Origin: Coprenecus sp902388455
GTDB taxonomy: Bacteria; Bacteroidota; Bacteroidia; Bacteroidales; UBA932
Assembly (NCBI GenBank): GCA_963931615.1
Contig: OZ007032.1
Location: 2,108,001 to 2,172,000, forward strand
DNA: 64,000 bases
Reading direction: 5' to 3'
Both the position numbers and the translations under genes were made by a program. The notes beneath the pieces were generated by a model. That model did no database searches. It had not been told where the DNA came from and worked only from the letters and a program-made list of their open reading frames with translations. This document shows, piece by piece, positions 1 to 8,451 of the stretch. Numbering within the stretch: position 1 is the stretch's first letter; each line of letters opens with the position of its first letter.

Positions 1-550
1 GCGGTTCGATGCCGCGGGAGAGCCAGAACTCCGGGAAGAGCAGATTGAAGGTGCTGAACAGCCAGGCTACTCCGGTACTGCTGGCCACGAGGGTATCCAT
101 ATTGACGGCCCCGTGCCGCAGCTGCCTGACCGTGTTTACAAAGAAGCGGCGGCCGAAGACGAAGACCACCACCGTGGCCAGTACGAAAGTCACCCACTGT
201 CCCCAGCGCAGGTCCATGAAGAACATACTGAGGACAAAGACGGGCAGGGCTCCGATGACAGCACCTGCGGTCTGCCGCCTGAGAGCGCGGTACTGCCTGA
301 GACGCTCCGCCTCCGCTGCCTCCTCCTCATTCTCCACATCCGTTATCAGACCGTAGCCCGCCTCCTCGACGGCCTTTCTCAGAGCCTCGGGGGAGCACTT
401 GCTGTCATCATAACTCACTAAGGCAGTGGCCGAGGCATAGTTCACATTGGCCTCCTCCACCCCCTCGCAGGAGTTCAGGACCTTATTGACCCGGGCAGCA
501 CATGCAGCGCAGCCCAGACCTGTTACGGGGAATATCTCTTTTTTCTGCAT
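1..550 (-). CDS. copA: Copper-type heavy-metal P1B ATPase, N-terminal part (runs off the left edge)
   Basis: The gene starts at ATG 550 and continues past base 1, so only the first 183 residues are visible. Residues 1-70 form a heavy-metal-associated domain; the metal site reads GLGCAACAAR, with C14 and C17 in place of the usual GMxCxxC. A charged linker (ENEEEAAEAERLRQYRALRRQ) leads into the first hydrophobic helices, as in CopA-type Cu+ export ATPases. The phosphorylation and CPC motifs lie outside the window, so metal specificity is inferred from the CxxC domain only. A TAnnTTTG promoter lies about 30 bp upstream. The family pumps monovalent copper or silver out of the cytoplasm across the inner membrane. 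Confidence 0.85.
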   Translation of the reverse strand, partial: MQKKEIFPVTGLGCAACAARVNKVLNSCEGVEEANVNYASATALVSYDDSKCSPEALRKAVEEAGYGLITDVENEEEAAEAERLRQYRALRRQTAGAVIGALPVFVLSMFFMDLRWGQWVTFVLATVVVFVFGRRFFVNTVRQLRHGAVNMDTLVASSTGVAWLFSTFNLLFPEFWLSRGIEP

Positions 551-578
551 AACCGGCAATTTTTAAAAATCACAGCCG

Positions 579-586
579 CAAAAATA
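579..586 (-). promoter_or_regulatory. Bacteroidota -7 box for copA
   Basis: On the minus strand this reads TATTTTTG, an exact TAnnTTTG match, 29 bp upstream of the copA ATG. No convincing -33 TTTG is seen. Confidence 0.5.
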
Positions 587-621
587 ACTTCCGCAGCCGG
601 CAACCTTATTGCATTTGTTAT

Positions 622-649
622 AAAAAAACCGTCCCAGAAACTGAGACGG
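622..649 (-). terminator. Intrinsic terminator after tRNA-His
   Basis: A hairpin with arms CCGTC-CAG and CTG-GACGG (loop of three) is followed on the minus strand by a run of seven T. It lies just downstream of tRNA-His and separates it from copA. Confidence 0.8.
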
Positions 650-657
650 CCGAACCG

Positions 658-732
658 GGTGGAAGATGGGACTCGAACCCACGACCCTTGGTGCCACAAA
701 CCAATGCTCTAACCAACTGAGCTACATCCACC
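658..732 (-). tRNA. tRNA-His (GTG)
   Basis: The minus strand folds as a full cloverleaf. Anticodon stem TTGGT/ACCAA encloses loop TTGTGGC with anticodon GTG. The T-arm is GTGGG-TTCGAGT-CCCAT. An extra G at position -1 (base 732) opposite C73 is typical of tRNA-His. No CCA is encoded. One acceptor mismatch (T6-T67) is present. Confidence 0.95.
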
Positions 733-761
733 ATTTAAAAATTATCCCCTAAAAGGGAGTG

Positions 762-769
762 CAAATATA
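762..769 (-). promoter_or_regulatory. -7 box for tRNA-His
   Basis: The minus strand reads TATATTTG, matching TAnnTTTG, about 30 bp upstream of the tRNA 5' end. Confidence 0.5.
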
Positions 770-799
770 AGAATACTTTTCTTATTCACGCAAATTTTC

Positions 800-807
800 T
801 ATATTTG
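800..807 (+). promoter_or_regulatory. -7 box for the OadA-like gene
   Basis: TATATTTG matches TAnnTTTG and lies 31 bp upstream of the ATG at 839. It is divergent from the tRNA-His promoter only 30 bp away. No clear -33 element. Confidence 0.5.
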
Positions 808-838
808 AAGGAAATTTTTTAACAAAACACTGATACGT

Positions 839-2620
839 ATGGCACGTGAAATCAAATTCTCCCTCGTATACAGGGATATGTGGCAGTCTTCGGGCAAATA
901 CGTCCCGAGGGTTGACCAGCTCGTTCAGATAGCACCGGTAATCATCGACATGGGCTGTTTCGACAGGGTCGAGACTAACGGCGGTGCATTTGAGCAGGTG
1001 AACCTTCTCTTCGGAGAGAACCCCAACAAGGCCGTAAGAGCCTGGACCGCACCCTTCAACAAAGTCGGCATTCAGACACACATGCTGGAAAGAGGCCTCA
1101 ACGCCCTCCGTATGAATCCCGTACCCAGGGATGTGAGAGGTCTCATGTATAAAGTGAAGGCCAAGCAGGGAACCAACATCTCCCGCTCTTTCTGCGGCCT
1201 CAACGACCACCGCAACCTCAAGGACTCCGTCATACTCGCCAAGGAGGGCGGCATGATCTCCCAGGTGGCCCTCAGCATCACCTACTCCCCCATCCACACC
1301 GTAGAGTACTACATGGACATCGTGGACAAGGTGGTGGAGTACGGCTGCGACGAGATCTGCCTCAAGGATATGGCCGGCATCGGACGTCCCGCCTTCCTGG
1401 GCCGTCTGACCAAGAGCATCAAGGACAAATATCCCCACATCATCGTGCAGTATCACGGCCATTCCGGACCCGGATTCTCGACTGCATCCATGCTGGAAGT
1501 GGCCCGCGCCGGCGCCGACTATCTGGACGTGGCCATGGAGCCCCTGTCCTGGGGTAAGATCCATCCTGACGTAATCACCATCCAGGCCATGCTCAAGGAC
1601 GCAGGCTTCCTGGTAAAGGACATCAACATGGACGCCTACATGGAGGCCCGCCGTCTGACCCAGACCTTCATCGACGACTTCCTGGGCATGTTCATAGAGC
1701 CGAACAACTACATCAGTTCCTCCCTCCTGGTAGGCTGCGGCCTGCCCGGCGGCATGATGGGCTCGATGATGGCCGACCTCAAGGGCTTCCAGAGCGCCAT
1801 CAACATGTCCCTGCGCAACCAGGGCAAGAAGGAAGTTTCCCTCAACGAACTGATGGTCATGCTCTTCCAGGAGGTCGAGTACGTATGGCCCAAGCTCGGC
1901 TATCCCCCTCTCGTAACTCCTTTCAGCCAGTACGTGAAGAACACCGCCCTGATGAACCTCATGCACACCCTCAAGGGCGAGCCCAGGTGGAAGACCATCG
2001 ACAAGGACACCATGAACATGATCCTCGGCAAGACCGGAACACTGCCCGGCCCTCTGGCCCCCGAGATTCTGGACATCGTCAAGGAGAAAGGGCTGGAGTT
2101 CTACACCGGCAATCCTCAGGACGCATTCCCCGACGAGCTGCCCCACTTCATCGAGGAGATGAAGAAGGAAGGCTGGGACCGCGGCCAGGACGACGAGGAA
2201 CTCTTCGAGTTCGCAATGCACGAGCGCCAGTACCGCGACTATAAGAGCGGAGTGGCCAAGGACCGCTTCAACAAGGAGCTGGAGGCAGCCCGCGAGAAGG
2301 CCGGAGCCCCGAAGATAGTCACCCGCAAGGTGGTCGAGGTACCCGCATTCGATGTGGAGAAGGTCATGGCGGAGCATCCCAAAGCCATGCCCGTTCAGGC
2401 CGTTGCCAAGGGCAAGCTCATCTGGAGGTACAATGTCTCGGACGACAGCACTGCCCCCGCCATCGGCACCAAGTTCGAGGAACTCACCCCGATCTGCTAC
2501 ATCCAGACCTACTACGGAGTGGAGCCTGTCTATGCACCCATTACCGGCAAGCTCATCCAGGTGGAGGTGAAGCACAACGAGAACGTGGAGATCAACCAGG
2601 TACTCTGCTTCATCGAGTAA
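839..2620 (+). CDS. OadA/pyruvate carboxylase subunit B-like carboxyltransferase with degenerate biotinyl domain
   Basis: 593 residues, the usual length of oxaloacetate decarboxylase alpha subunit. Residues 1-300 form the carboxyltransferase TIM barrel: YRDMWQS (metal Asp13; LRDAHQS in typical OadA), LKDMAG with the expected carbamylated Lys176, and the metal-binding HGH at 206-208. A conserved PYC_OADA middle domain follows. The last 70 residues keep the biotinyl-domain strands (APITGKLIQVEV, NENVEINQVLCFIE), but the biotin-acceptor EAMKM is replaced by QTYYG, with Tyr559 where the lysine should be. It therefore cannot be biotinylated at that site and must use a separate carrier or do something else. 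Genes for beta or gamma OAD subunits or a carrier are not adjacent. The gene is monocistronic between a promoter and a terminator. Confidence 0.8.
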   Translation: MAREIKFSLVYRDMWQSSGKYVPRVDQLVQIAPVIIDMGCFDRVETNGGAFEQVNLLFGENPNKAVRAWTAPFNKVGIQTHMLERGLNALRMNPVPRDVRGLMYKVKAKQGTNISRSFCGLNDHRNLKDSVILAKEGGMISQVALSITYSPIHTVEYYMDIVDKVVEYGCDEICLKDMAGIGRPAFLGRLTKSIKDKYPHIIVQYHGHSGPGFSTASMLEVARAGADYLDVAMEPLSWGKIHPDVITIQAMLKDAGFLVKDINMDAYMEARRLTQTFIDDFLGMFIEPNNYISSSLLVGCGLPGGMMGSMMADLKGFQSAINMSLRNQGKKEVSLNELMVMLFQEVEYVWPKLGYPPLVTPFSQYVKNTALMNLMHTLKGEPRWKTIDKDTMNMILGKTGTLPGPLAPEILDIVKEKGLEFYTGNPQDAFPDELPHFIEEMKKEGWDRGQDDEELFEFAMHERQYRDYKSGVAKDRFNKELEAAREKAGAPKIVTRKVVEVPAFDVEKVMAEHPKAMPVQAVAKGKLIWRYNVSDDSTAPAIGTKFEELTPICYIQTYYGVEPVYAPITGKLIQVEVKHNENVEINQVLCFIE

Positions 2621-2642
2621 ACTGCCGGGCCACTGAAACAGA

Positions 2643-2677
2643 AGAGGCCGTGTCCAAGTCGGGCACGGCCTCTTTTT
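2643..2677 (+). terminator. Intrinsic terminator of the OadA-like gene
   Basis: Strong hairpin with arms AGAGGCCGTG and CACGGCCTCT followed by TTTTT, 22 bp after the stop codon and just before the convergent 3' end of nifJ. Confidence 0.85.
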
Positions 2678-2693
2678 GCATCAGGCACTCAGC

Positions 2694-5600
2694 TTATTCC
2701 TTACCTGCGAGACGCTTGTAGGACTCGTAGCGGATCTTGGCGAACTGCTCGGTCTTGTCGAAGAGTTCCTGAGCGATGTCAGGGAAAGTCTTCATAAGCG
2801 AGCTGTAGCGCACCTCACCCTTGATGAACTCCTGGAACTTGCTCCAGTCGGGCTCCTTGCTGTCGAGGCTGAAAGGATTCTTGCCCTCGTCGGTCAGAGC
2901 GGGGTTGAAGTGATACAGATGCCAGTAACCGCACTCGACGGCGAGTTTCTCCTCGTGCTGGCTCTTGCCCATGCCGTTGCGCAGACCGTGGTTGATGCAG
3001 GGTGCGTAGGCGATGATCAGGGAAGGTCCGTTGTAGGCCTCTGCCTCCTTCAAGACGTTGAAGTACTGAGCGGGGCTGGCGCCCATAGCCACCTGTGCCA
3101 CGTATACGTAACCGTAGCTCATGGCCATCATGCCGAGGTCTTTCTTGCGTACTCTCTTGCCGGAGGTTGCAAACTTGGCCACGGCTCCTGCGGGGGTGGA
3201 CTTGGACGACTGTCCGCCGGTGTTGGAGTACACCTCGGTGTCGAGGACGAGGACGTTGACATTCTCTCCGGAAGCCAGGACGTGGTCCAGTCCGCCGTAT
3301 CCGATGTCGTATGCCCAGCCGTCACCGCCGAAGATCCACTGGCTGCGGGCAGGGATGTAGTCCTTGTAATCCAGGAGCTGGCGGCAGGCCTCGCAGTCGC
3401 TCTCCCCGAGCATCGGTACGAGCTTGTCGCAGATCTCTCGGGTAACAGCTGCATTGCCTCTCTCGGCGAGCCACTGCTCGAAGAGGGCCTTGATCTCAGA
3501 AGAGCACTTCGGGCACTCGAGACCCTGCTTCATCAGGTTGGCCACTGTGTTGCGCAGACGCTCGGTTCCGAGTCTCATACCGAGACCGAACTCGGCGTTG
3601 TCCTCGAACAGGGAGTTGTCCCATGCGGGACCGCGGCCGTTGCGGTCGGTGCAGTAAGGAGACGAGGGGAAGGAGCCGCTGTAGATCGACGAGCAGCCGG
3701 TAGCGTTGGCCACCATCATGTGGTCGCCGAAGAGCTGGGTGATGGTCTTGATGTAAGGTGTCTCACCGCAGCCGGCGCAGGCACCTGAGAACTCGAACAG
3801 AGGCTGTGAGAACTGGGAGTTCTTGAGGTTCTGAGTCTTGGGAGCGACGGTATCCTTGTAGCCCACGTTGGCATGCATGTAGTCAAATACAGGCTGCTGG
3901 TCCATCTGTGTAGCAAGGTGCTTCATCTCAAGAGCCTTCTCCTTGGCGGGACATACGTCCACGCAGTTGCCGCAGCCGGTGCAGTCCATGGGAGATACCT
4001 GCATGGTGAAGCGGTATGCCTTGAATGCGGCGATACCCTGGGTGCTCTTGACTGCCTTGGGAGCCTTAGCCAGTTCCTCCTCGGTGGTGAGGAAAGGACG
4101 GATGGCGGCGTGAGGGCAGACGTATGCGCACTGGTTGCACTGGATACATTTCTCAGGGTTCCACTCGGGAACGCTTACTGCGATGCCTCTCTTTTCGAAA
4201 GCGGCTGTACCGGCAGGAATGGTGCCGTCGGCATACTCACCGGTGAAAGCACTTACAGGCACGTCATAGCCGTTCTGGGCGTTGACCACATCGGCCACGC
4301 TGCGTACCCACTCGGGAGCCAGACGGTCGAAGTTGGCGGGACGGAAACGGGCTACGATTCCGTTCCACTCTGCAGGAGCAGTCAGTTCCTCATACTCGGC
4401 TCCGCGGTCCACTGCGGCGTAGTTCATGCTGACCACCTTCTCTCCCTTCTTGCCGTAGCTCTTGTCGATGGCTTTCTTCATGAAGGCCACTGCCTGCTCG
4501 TAAGGGATGATGCCGGTAATCTTGAAGAACGCCGACTGGAGGATGGTGTTGGTACGGTTGCCCAGACCTATCTCCTCGGCTATCTTGGTAGCGTTGATGA
4601 TATATACCTTCAGGTTCTTCTCAGCGATAACCTGCTTTACATGATCAGGGATTCTCTTGATGGTCTCCTCTACCGACCAGAGGCTGTTGAGGAGGAATGT
4701 ACCGCCCCTCTTGATACCCTTGAGAACATCGTACTTGTTCAGGTATGAAGGCACGTGGCAGGCCACGAAGTCCGGGGTGGACACGAGGTAGGGAGAAGTG
4801 ATCGGGCTGTCACCGAAACGCAGGTGCGAGCAGGTATAGCCGCCGGACTTCTTGGAATCGTAGTCGAAATAACCCTGGCAGTACTTGGGAGTGTGGTCAC
4901 CGATGATCTTGATGGTGTTCTTGTTGGCGCCCACAGTACCGTCAGAACCGAGACCGTAGAACTTGCACTCGTATGTGCCCTTCTTGGCCAGGGAGATCTC
5001 CTCGCCCACGGGGAGGGACTTGAATGTCACGTCATCGGTGATACCGATGGTGAAGTCGGTCTTGGGCTGTTTCTGCTTGAGGTTCTTGTATACAGCGAAG
5101 ATCTGGGCAGGGCTGGTATCCTTGGAGGACAGACCGTAACGGCCGCCGATGACATAGGGAGCGTCACCGCCCATCTCGGCCAGAGTAGACTTGATATCCA
5201 GATACAGGGGCTCGCCTACGCTTCCGGGCTCCTTGCAGCGGTCGAGAACGGAGATTCTCCTGACGCTCTTGGGCAGTACCCTGAAGAAATACTTGGCTGA
5301 GAAAGGTCTGTACAGACGGACTGTGATTACACCGACCTTCTCACCCTTGGCCATGAGAGCATCCACCACCTCGCGGATAGTCTCGCATACGGAACCCATA
5401 GCGATGATGATATCTTTTGCCTCTGGATCTCCATAATAGTCGAACGGCAGGTAATGGCGTCCTGTCAGTTCTCCTATCTCGCCCATATAGCGGGCCACGA
5501 TATCCGGAACAGCATTGTAATATGTGTTGCATGCCTCACGGGCCTGGAAATACACGTCGGGGTTCTGGGCAGTACCGCGGGTAACGGGCTTGTTAGGATT

Positions 5601-6230
5601 CAGAGCCCTCTTACGGAAAGCGGCAAGGGACTTCTCGCTGATCATATCTTTCAGGGCATCGGAATCGAGAACCTCTATCTTCTGTATCTCATGAGAAGTA
5701 CGGAAACCGTCGAAGAAATGAATAAACGGAACACTTGACTTGATGGCGGACAAGTGAGCGACTGCACCCAGATCCATTGCTTCCTGCACACTGGATGAAG
5801 CCAGCATAGCGAAACCAGTCTGTCTGCAGGCCATCACGTCCTGATGGTCTCCGAAGATGGACAGAGCCTGAGTGGCAAGAGCACGGGCCGACACGTGGAA
5901 TACAGCCGGCAGAAGCTCTCCTGCAATCTTGTACATATTCGGAATCATCAGCAACAGACCCTGGGATGCAGTGAATGTCGTAGTCAGGGCGCCTGCCTGA
6001 AGAGAGCCATGAACAGCACCTGCGGCACCGCCCTCACTCTGCATCTCAGTGACCTTTACAGTTTCTCCGAAAAGGTTCTTCTTTCCGAAAGCAGCCCACT
6101 CGTCCACATACTCGGCCATAGTCGAAGACGGGGTAATGGGATAGATGGCGGCATGCTCGCTGAACATGTACGCCACATGTGCGGCGGCGTAGTTACCGTC
6201 ACATGTAATAAATGTTTTTTCTTTTGCCAT
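2694..6230 (-). CDS. nifJ: Pyruvate:ferredoxin (flavodoxin) oxidoreductase
   Basis: 1178 residues, the size of homodimeric PFOR. It oxidises pyruvate with CoA to acetyl-CoA, CO2 and reduced ferredoxin in the cytoplasm. Domain order is as in the family: N-terminal PFOR domain (YPITPSSTMAEY), CoA-binding middle domain, a two-cluster ferredoxin domain around residues 690-760 (CIQCNQCAYVCP and CTGCGNCVDVCP), and a C-terminal TPP domain starting ACAGCGETPY, with the TPP/Mg motif GDGWAYDIGYGG near residue 967 and YSNTGGQ. All cluster cysteines are present. It lies 37 bp downstream of fabD on the same strand, so co-transcription is possible. This is the central pyruvate-oxidising enzyme of an anaerobe. 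Confidence 0.97.
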   Translation of the reverse strand: MAKEKTFITCDGNYAAAHVAYMFSEHAAIYPITPSSTMAEYVDEWAAFGKKNLFGETVKVTEMQSEGGAAGAVHGSLQAGALTTTFTASQGLLLMIPNMYKIAGELLPAVFHVSARALATQALSIFGDHQDVMACRQTGFAMLASSSVQEAMDLGAVAHLSAIKSSVPFIHFFDGFRTSHEIQKIEVLDSDALKDMISEKSLAAFRKRALNPNKPVTRGTAQNPDVYFQAREACNTYYNAVPDIVARYMGEIGELTGRHYLPFDYYGDPEAKDIIIAMGSVCETIREVVDALMAKGEKVGVITVRLYRPFSAKYFFRVLPKSVRRISVLDRCKEPGSVGEPLYLDIKSTLAEMGGDAPYVIGGRYGLSSKDTSPAQIFAVYKNLKQKQPKTDFTIGITDDVTFKSLPVGEEISLAKKGTYECKFYGLGSDGTVGANKNTIKIIGDHTPKYCQGYFDYDSKKSGGYTCSHLRFGDSPITSPYLVSTPDFVACHVPSYLNKYDVLKGIKRGGTFLLNSLWSVEETIKRIPDHVKQVIAEKNLKVYIINATKIAEEIGLGNRTNTILQSAFFKITGIIPYEQAVAFMKKAIDKSYGKKGEKVVSMNYAAVDRGAEYEELTAPAEWNGIVARFRPANFDRLAPEWVRSVADVVNAQNGYDVPVSAFTGEYADGTIPAGTAAFEKRGIAVSVPEWNPEKCIQCNQCAYVCPHAAIRPFLTTEEELAKAPKAVKSTQGIAAFKAYRFTMQVSPMDCTGCGNCVDVCPAKEKALEMKHLATQMDQQPVFDYMHANVGYKDTVAPKTQNLKNSQFSQPLFEFSGACAGCGETPYIKTITQLFGDHMMVANATGCSSIYSGSFPSSPYCTDRNGRGPAWDNSLFEDNAEFGLGMRLGTERLRNTVANLMKQGLECPKCSSEIKALFEQWLAERGNAAVTREICDKLVPMLGESDCEACRQLLDYKDYIPARSQWIFGGDGWAYDIGYGGLDHVLASGENVNVLVLDTEVYSNTGGQSSKSTPAGAVAKFATSGKRVRKKDLGMMAMSYGYVYVAQVAMGASPAQYFNVLKEAEAYNGPSLIIAYAPCINHGLRNGMGKSQHEEKLAVECGYWHLYHFNPALTDEGKNPFSLDSKEPDWSKFQEFIKGEVRYSSLMKTFPDIAQELFDKTEQFAKIRYESYKRLAGKE

Positions 6231-6267
6231 TACTAAGAATATTTAGCAGTTATTTATTAGACTTAAA

Positions 6268-7128
6268 TTACTTCTCTGCGGGAATGCACTTCTTGATGAG
6301 TCCCTGAAGCACTGCTCCGGGGCCGAGTTCCACGAACTCATCAGCTCCGTCCCTGTGCATATTGAGCACAGTCTGCGTCCACCGTACGGGAGAGGTCAGC
6401 TGCTTAAGCAGCTTTTCCTTTATCACAACGGGGTCTGTCGAAGGCTGCGCATCGACATTCTGATATACAGGGCATACCGGAGTCTTTATGTCGGTTCTGC
6501 CGATGGCCTCGGCCAGTTCCACGCGGGCAGGTTCCATCAATGGAGAATGGAATGCTCCTCCTACCGCCAGACGGAGCGCCCTCTTGGCACCGGCCTCCTT
6601 GAGAGCAGCGCAGGCACGGTCCACGGCCTCTATATCACCTGAGACAACCAGCTGCCCGGGGCAGTTGTAATTGGCGGGAACCACCGTTCCCTCTGTCTCC
6701 GCGCAGACCTTCTCCACCACCTCATCGGGAAGTCCGATAATAGCGGCCATCGTCGAAGGATGCGCCTCGCAGGCTTTCTGCATTGCCATAGCCCTGGCAT
6801 ACACCAGACGGAGTCCATCTTCAAAGGACATCGCCCCGGCAGCTACAAGCGCCGAAAATTCGCCGAGAGAATGCCCGGCGGTCATATCCGGACGAAAGTC
6901 ATCAATGGTGGCTGCAGCGGCCACTGAATGAATAAAAACTGCCGGCTGGGTGACTTTTGTCTGCTTGAGATCGTCAGCCGTGCCGGTAAACATTATATTG
7001 CGAATATCAAATCCTAGTATATCACATGCACTGTCTATCAGTGCTTTTGCCTTGGGACTGGCATCATACAGGTCCTTGCCCATCCCTGTAAACTGTGCTC
7101 CCTGACCGGGAAAAACATAAGCTGTCAT
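6268..7128 (-). CDS. fabD: Malonyl-CoA:ACP transacylase
   Basis: 286 residues. It transfers malonyl from CoA to acyl carrier protein to supply fatty-acid elongation. The N-terminal FPGQGAQ, the nucleophile elbow GHSLGEFS with Ser87, malonate-binding Arg112 and the catalytic GAFHSP with His194 are all in place. The C-terminal ELGPGAVLQGLIKK is also typical of FabD. Other fab genes are not adjacent; nifJ follows 37 bp downstream. The start codon lies back to back with the tRNA-Arg region, and I see no exact TAnnTTTG box on the minus strand there. Confidence 0.96.
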   Translation of the reverse strand: MTAYVFPGQGAQFTGMGKDLYDASPKAKALIDSACDILGFDIRNIMFTGTADDLKQTKVTQPAVFIHSVAAAATIDDFRPDMTAGHSLGEFSALVAAGAMSFEDGLRLVYARAMAMQKACEAHPSTMAAIIGLPDEVVEKVCAETEGTVVPANYNCPGQLVVSGDIEAVDRACAALKEAGAKRALRLAVGGAFHSPLMEPARVELAEAIGRTDIKTPVCPVYQNVDAQPSTDPVVIKEKLLKQLTSPVRWTQTVLNMHRDGADEFVELGPGAVLQGLIKKCIPAEK

Positions 7129-7151
7129 ATTAAATATTCAGTTTTTATTTA

Positions 7152-7159
7152 TACATTTG
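7152..7159 (+). promoter_or_regulatory. -7 box for tRNA-Arg
   Basis: TACATTTG, an exact TAnnTTTG match ending 10 bp before the tRNA 5' end, so transcription would begin about 4-5 bp upstream of the mature tRNA. Confidence 0.55.
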
Positions 7160-7169
7160 CAGTCCATTT

Positions 7170-7241
7170 GCCTCCGTAGTTTAATGGATAGAATGAGAGA
7201 TTCCGGTTCTCTTGGTTGGGGTTCGATTCCCCACGGAGGTA
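7170..7241 (+). tRNA. tRNA-Arg (CCG)
   Basis: 72-base cloverleaf: acceptor GCCTCCG/CGGAGGT (G-T closing pair), anticodon stem AGAGA/TCTCT with loop TTCCGGT giving anticodon CCG, and T-arm GGGG-TTCGATT-CCCC. No CCA is encoded. The last base directly abuts the stop codon of the convergent gene at 7242. Confidence 0.95.
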
Positions 7242-7835
7242 CTATCCTTCTATCTGTCTTTCTGTTTCTTCTACAATCTCTATATCGCTATTTAAATCTT
7301 TCATTCTCTTTCTTATCGTATAGGTCGACGCGAACTCCGATACTGAATACAGCAGCAGGGTGGCACCGAAGAGGATAAACAGCACATTTCCGCTCTCACT
7401 CGGGAAAAAGAACATCACTATGCCAAGTATCAGTGTCAGTGCAGGGCCTACATACAGAGGCCACGGGACACGCACCACCTTGGCTGTCCGGAAAAGATTG
7501 ATAATCTCACCCAGGCCGAATATCAGCAGCACCAGGCCGAACACAAACATAATCAGCCCCGTGAAAAATTTAGGAAAAATTATCAGCACGAGACCGAACG
7601 CGATATCCACTATCGAATTGAGCAACAGCAGGGGAACTTTCTCTTTTTTCCATTTTCCCGTATAGGAAAGAATCAGGCTGACCAGTCCTACCGCAAGAAT
7701 CAGTCCTCCCAGAATAATCATTATGGAATTCTTCACGGCCTCAGGCCATATCACCAGAATAAGGCCGCCGGCCAGCGCGATAATCGCCCTGGCATAACCG
7801 TATGACCTATCGAAAAAGACATTGGCTGTTTTCAT
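7242..7835 (-). CDS. DUF308/HdeD-like membrane protein
   Basis: 197 residues with six evenly spaced hydrophobic helices rich in Ile, Leu, Val and Gly, arranged as the three helix pairs typical of the DUF308/HdeD family (for example GLILVIWPEAV and GLVLIIFPKFF, each a helix ending in a Pro-containing turn). The C-terminus is a charged cytoplasmic tail (IRKRMKDLNSDIEIVEETE). HdeD of Escherichia coli is linked to acid resistance, but the molecular function of this family is not settled and none is assigned here. Its stop codon touches the 3' end of tRNA-Arg, leaving no room for a terminator. Confidence 0.75.
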   Translation of the reverse strand: MKTANVFFDRSYGYARAIIALAGGLILVIWPEAVKNSIMIILGGLILAVGLVSLILSYTGKWKKEKVPLLLLNSIVDIAFGLVLIIFPKFFTGLIMFVFGLVLLIFGLGEIINLFRTAKVVRVPWPLYVGPALTLILGIVMFFFPSESGNVLFILFGATLLLYSVSEFASTYTIRKRMKDLNSDIEIVEETERQIEG

Positions 7836-7839
7836 ACTG

Positions 7840-7847
7840 CAAAGATA
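7840..7847 (-). promoter_or_regulatory. -7 box for the DUF308 gene
   Basis: The minus strand reads TATCTTTG (TAnnTTTG) ending 5 bp upstream of the ATG at 7835, which implies a very short or absent 5' leader. Confidence 0.45.
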
Positions 7848-7856
7848 ATAAAGGAT

Positions 7857-7888
7857 TTTGAAAACTCATCAAAACAAATTACCTTTGT
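7857..7888 (+). promoter_or_regulatory. Complete Bacteroidota promoter for the 7928-11615 operon
   Basis: TTTG at 7857-7860, a 20 bp spacer, then TACCTTTG at 7881-7888. This is the full -33/-7 consensus. It lies about 40 bp upstream of the first ATG and is divergent from the DUF308 promoter. Confidence 0.7.
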
Positions 7889-7927
7889 CTAGCAATCCAA
7901 GCAATAAACACACCAAATTATCACACT

Positions 7928-8413
7928 ATGAAGAAATATCTGTTTTTTCTACTTTTTCCGCTACTTGTATATTCCTGCGGAACAGCTTCTAAAGTAAACA
8001 GAGCCGACCATCCCTGGTCATACGAAATCGAGAGCATGGGCGTCGGAACAGACGGAACTTACGCCATCCGGGTATGGAGTTATTGGCGCAATGCCAATAT
8101 GCCCGTGGAGGAGGCCAAGAAAAACGCCGTCCACGCAGTCATTTTCAAGGGTATCCCGGCCGGCAACGGTGCAACTGCACAGCCTGCGCTTAAAACCGGC
8201 ACGCTTACCGCCTCCGAGACCGCTTTCTTTGACAGTTTTTTCACTTCCGAGTACCAGCGGTACATCGGCTCGGTAGCCTCCGGCAGCATACAGGTCATCA
8301 AGACCGGCCGTAACGAGTACAAAATAGGCTACGTGGTCTCCGTATCCAAGGACAGCCTGCGCAAGTATCTGGAAGAGCAGGGAATGGTAAAGAGCCTTTC
8401 CTCCGGTTTCTGA
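7928..8413 (+). CDS. Small lipoprotein of unknown function
   Basis: 161 residues. A lipoprotein signal peptide (MKKYLFFLLFPLLVYSC) has the lipobox LVYSC with Cys17, so the mature protein is lipid-anchored in an envelope membrane. The remainder is one small mixed alpha/beta domain with no motif I recognise; the end (IGYVVSVSKDSLRKYLEEQGMVK) looks like a strand followed by a helix. It is the first gene after a consensus promoter and is followed 38 bp later by a WG-repeat protein. The operon context suggests a shared envelope role, but no function can be given. Confidence 0.7.
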   Translation: MKKYLFFLLFPLLVYSCGTASKVNRADHPWSYEIESMGVGTDGTYAIRVWSYWRNANMPVEEAKKNAVHAVIFKGIPAGNGATAQPALKTGTLTASETAFFDSFFTSEYQRYIGSVASGSIQVIKTGRNEYKIGYVVSVSKDSLRKYLEEQGMVKSLSSGF

Positions 8414-8451
8414 TTATCTGATTTTTCACTTTAATCTTTATCCAATCGACC

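Noticed and set aside
782..2575. 597-codon open frame antisense to the OadA-like gene
   Set aside because: It shadows a gene with complete family motifs; long antisense frames are common in this GC-rich codon usage.
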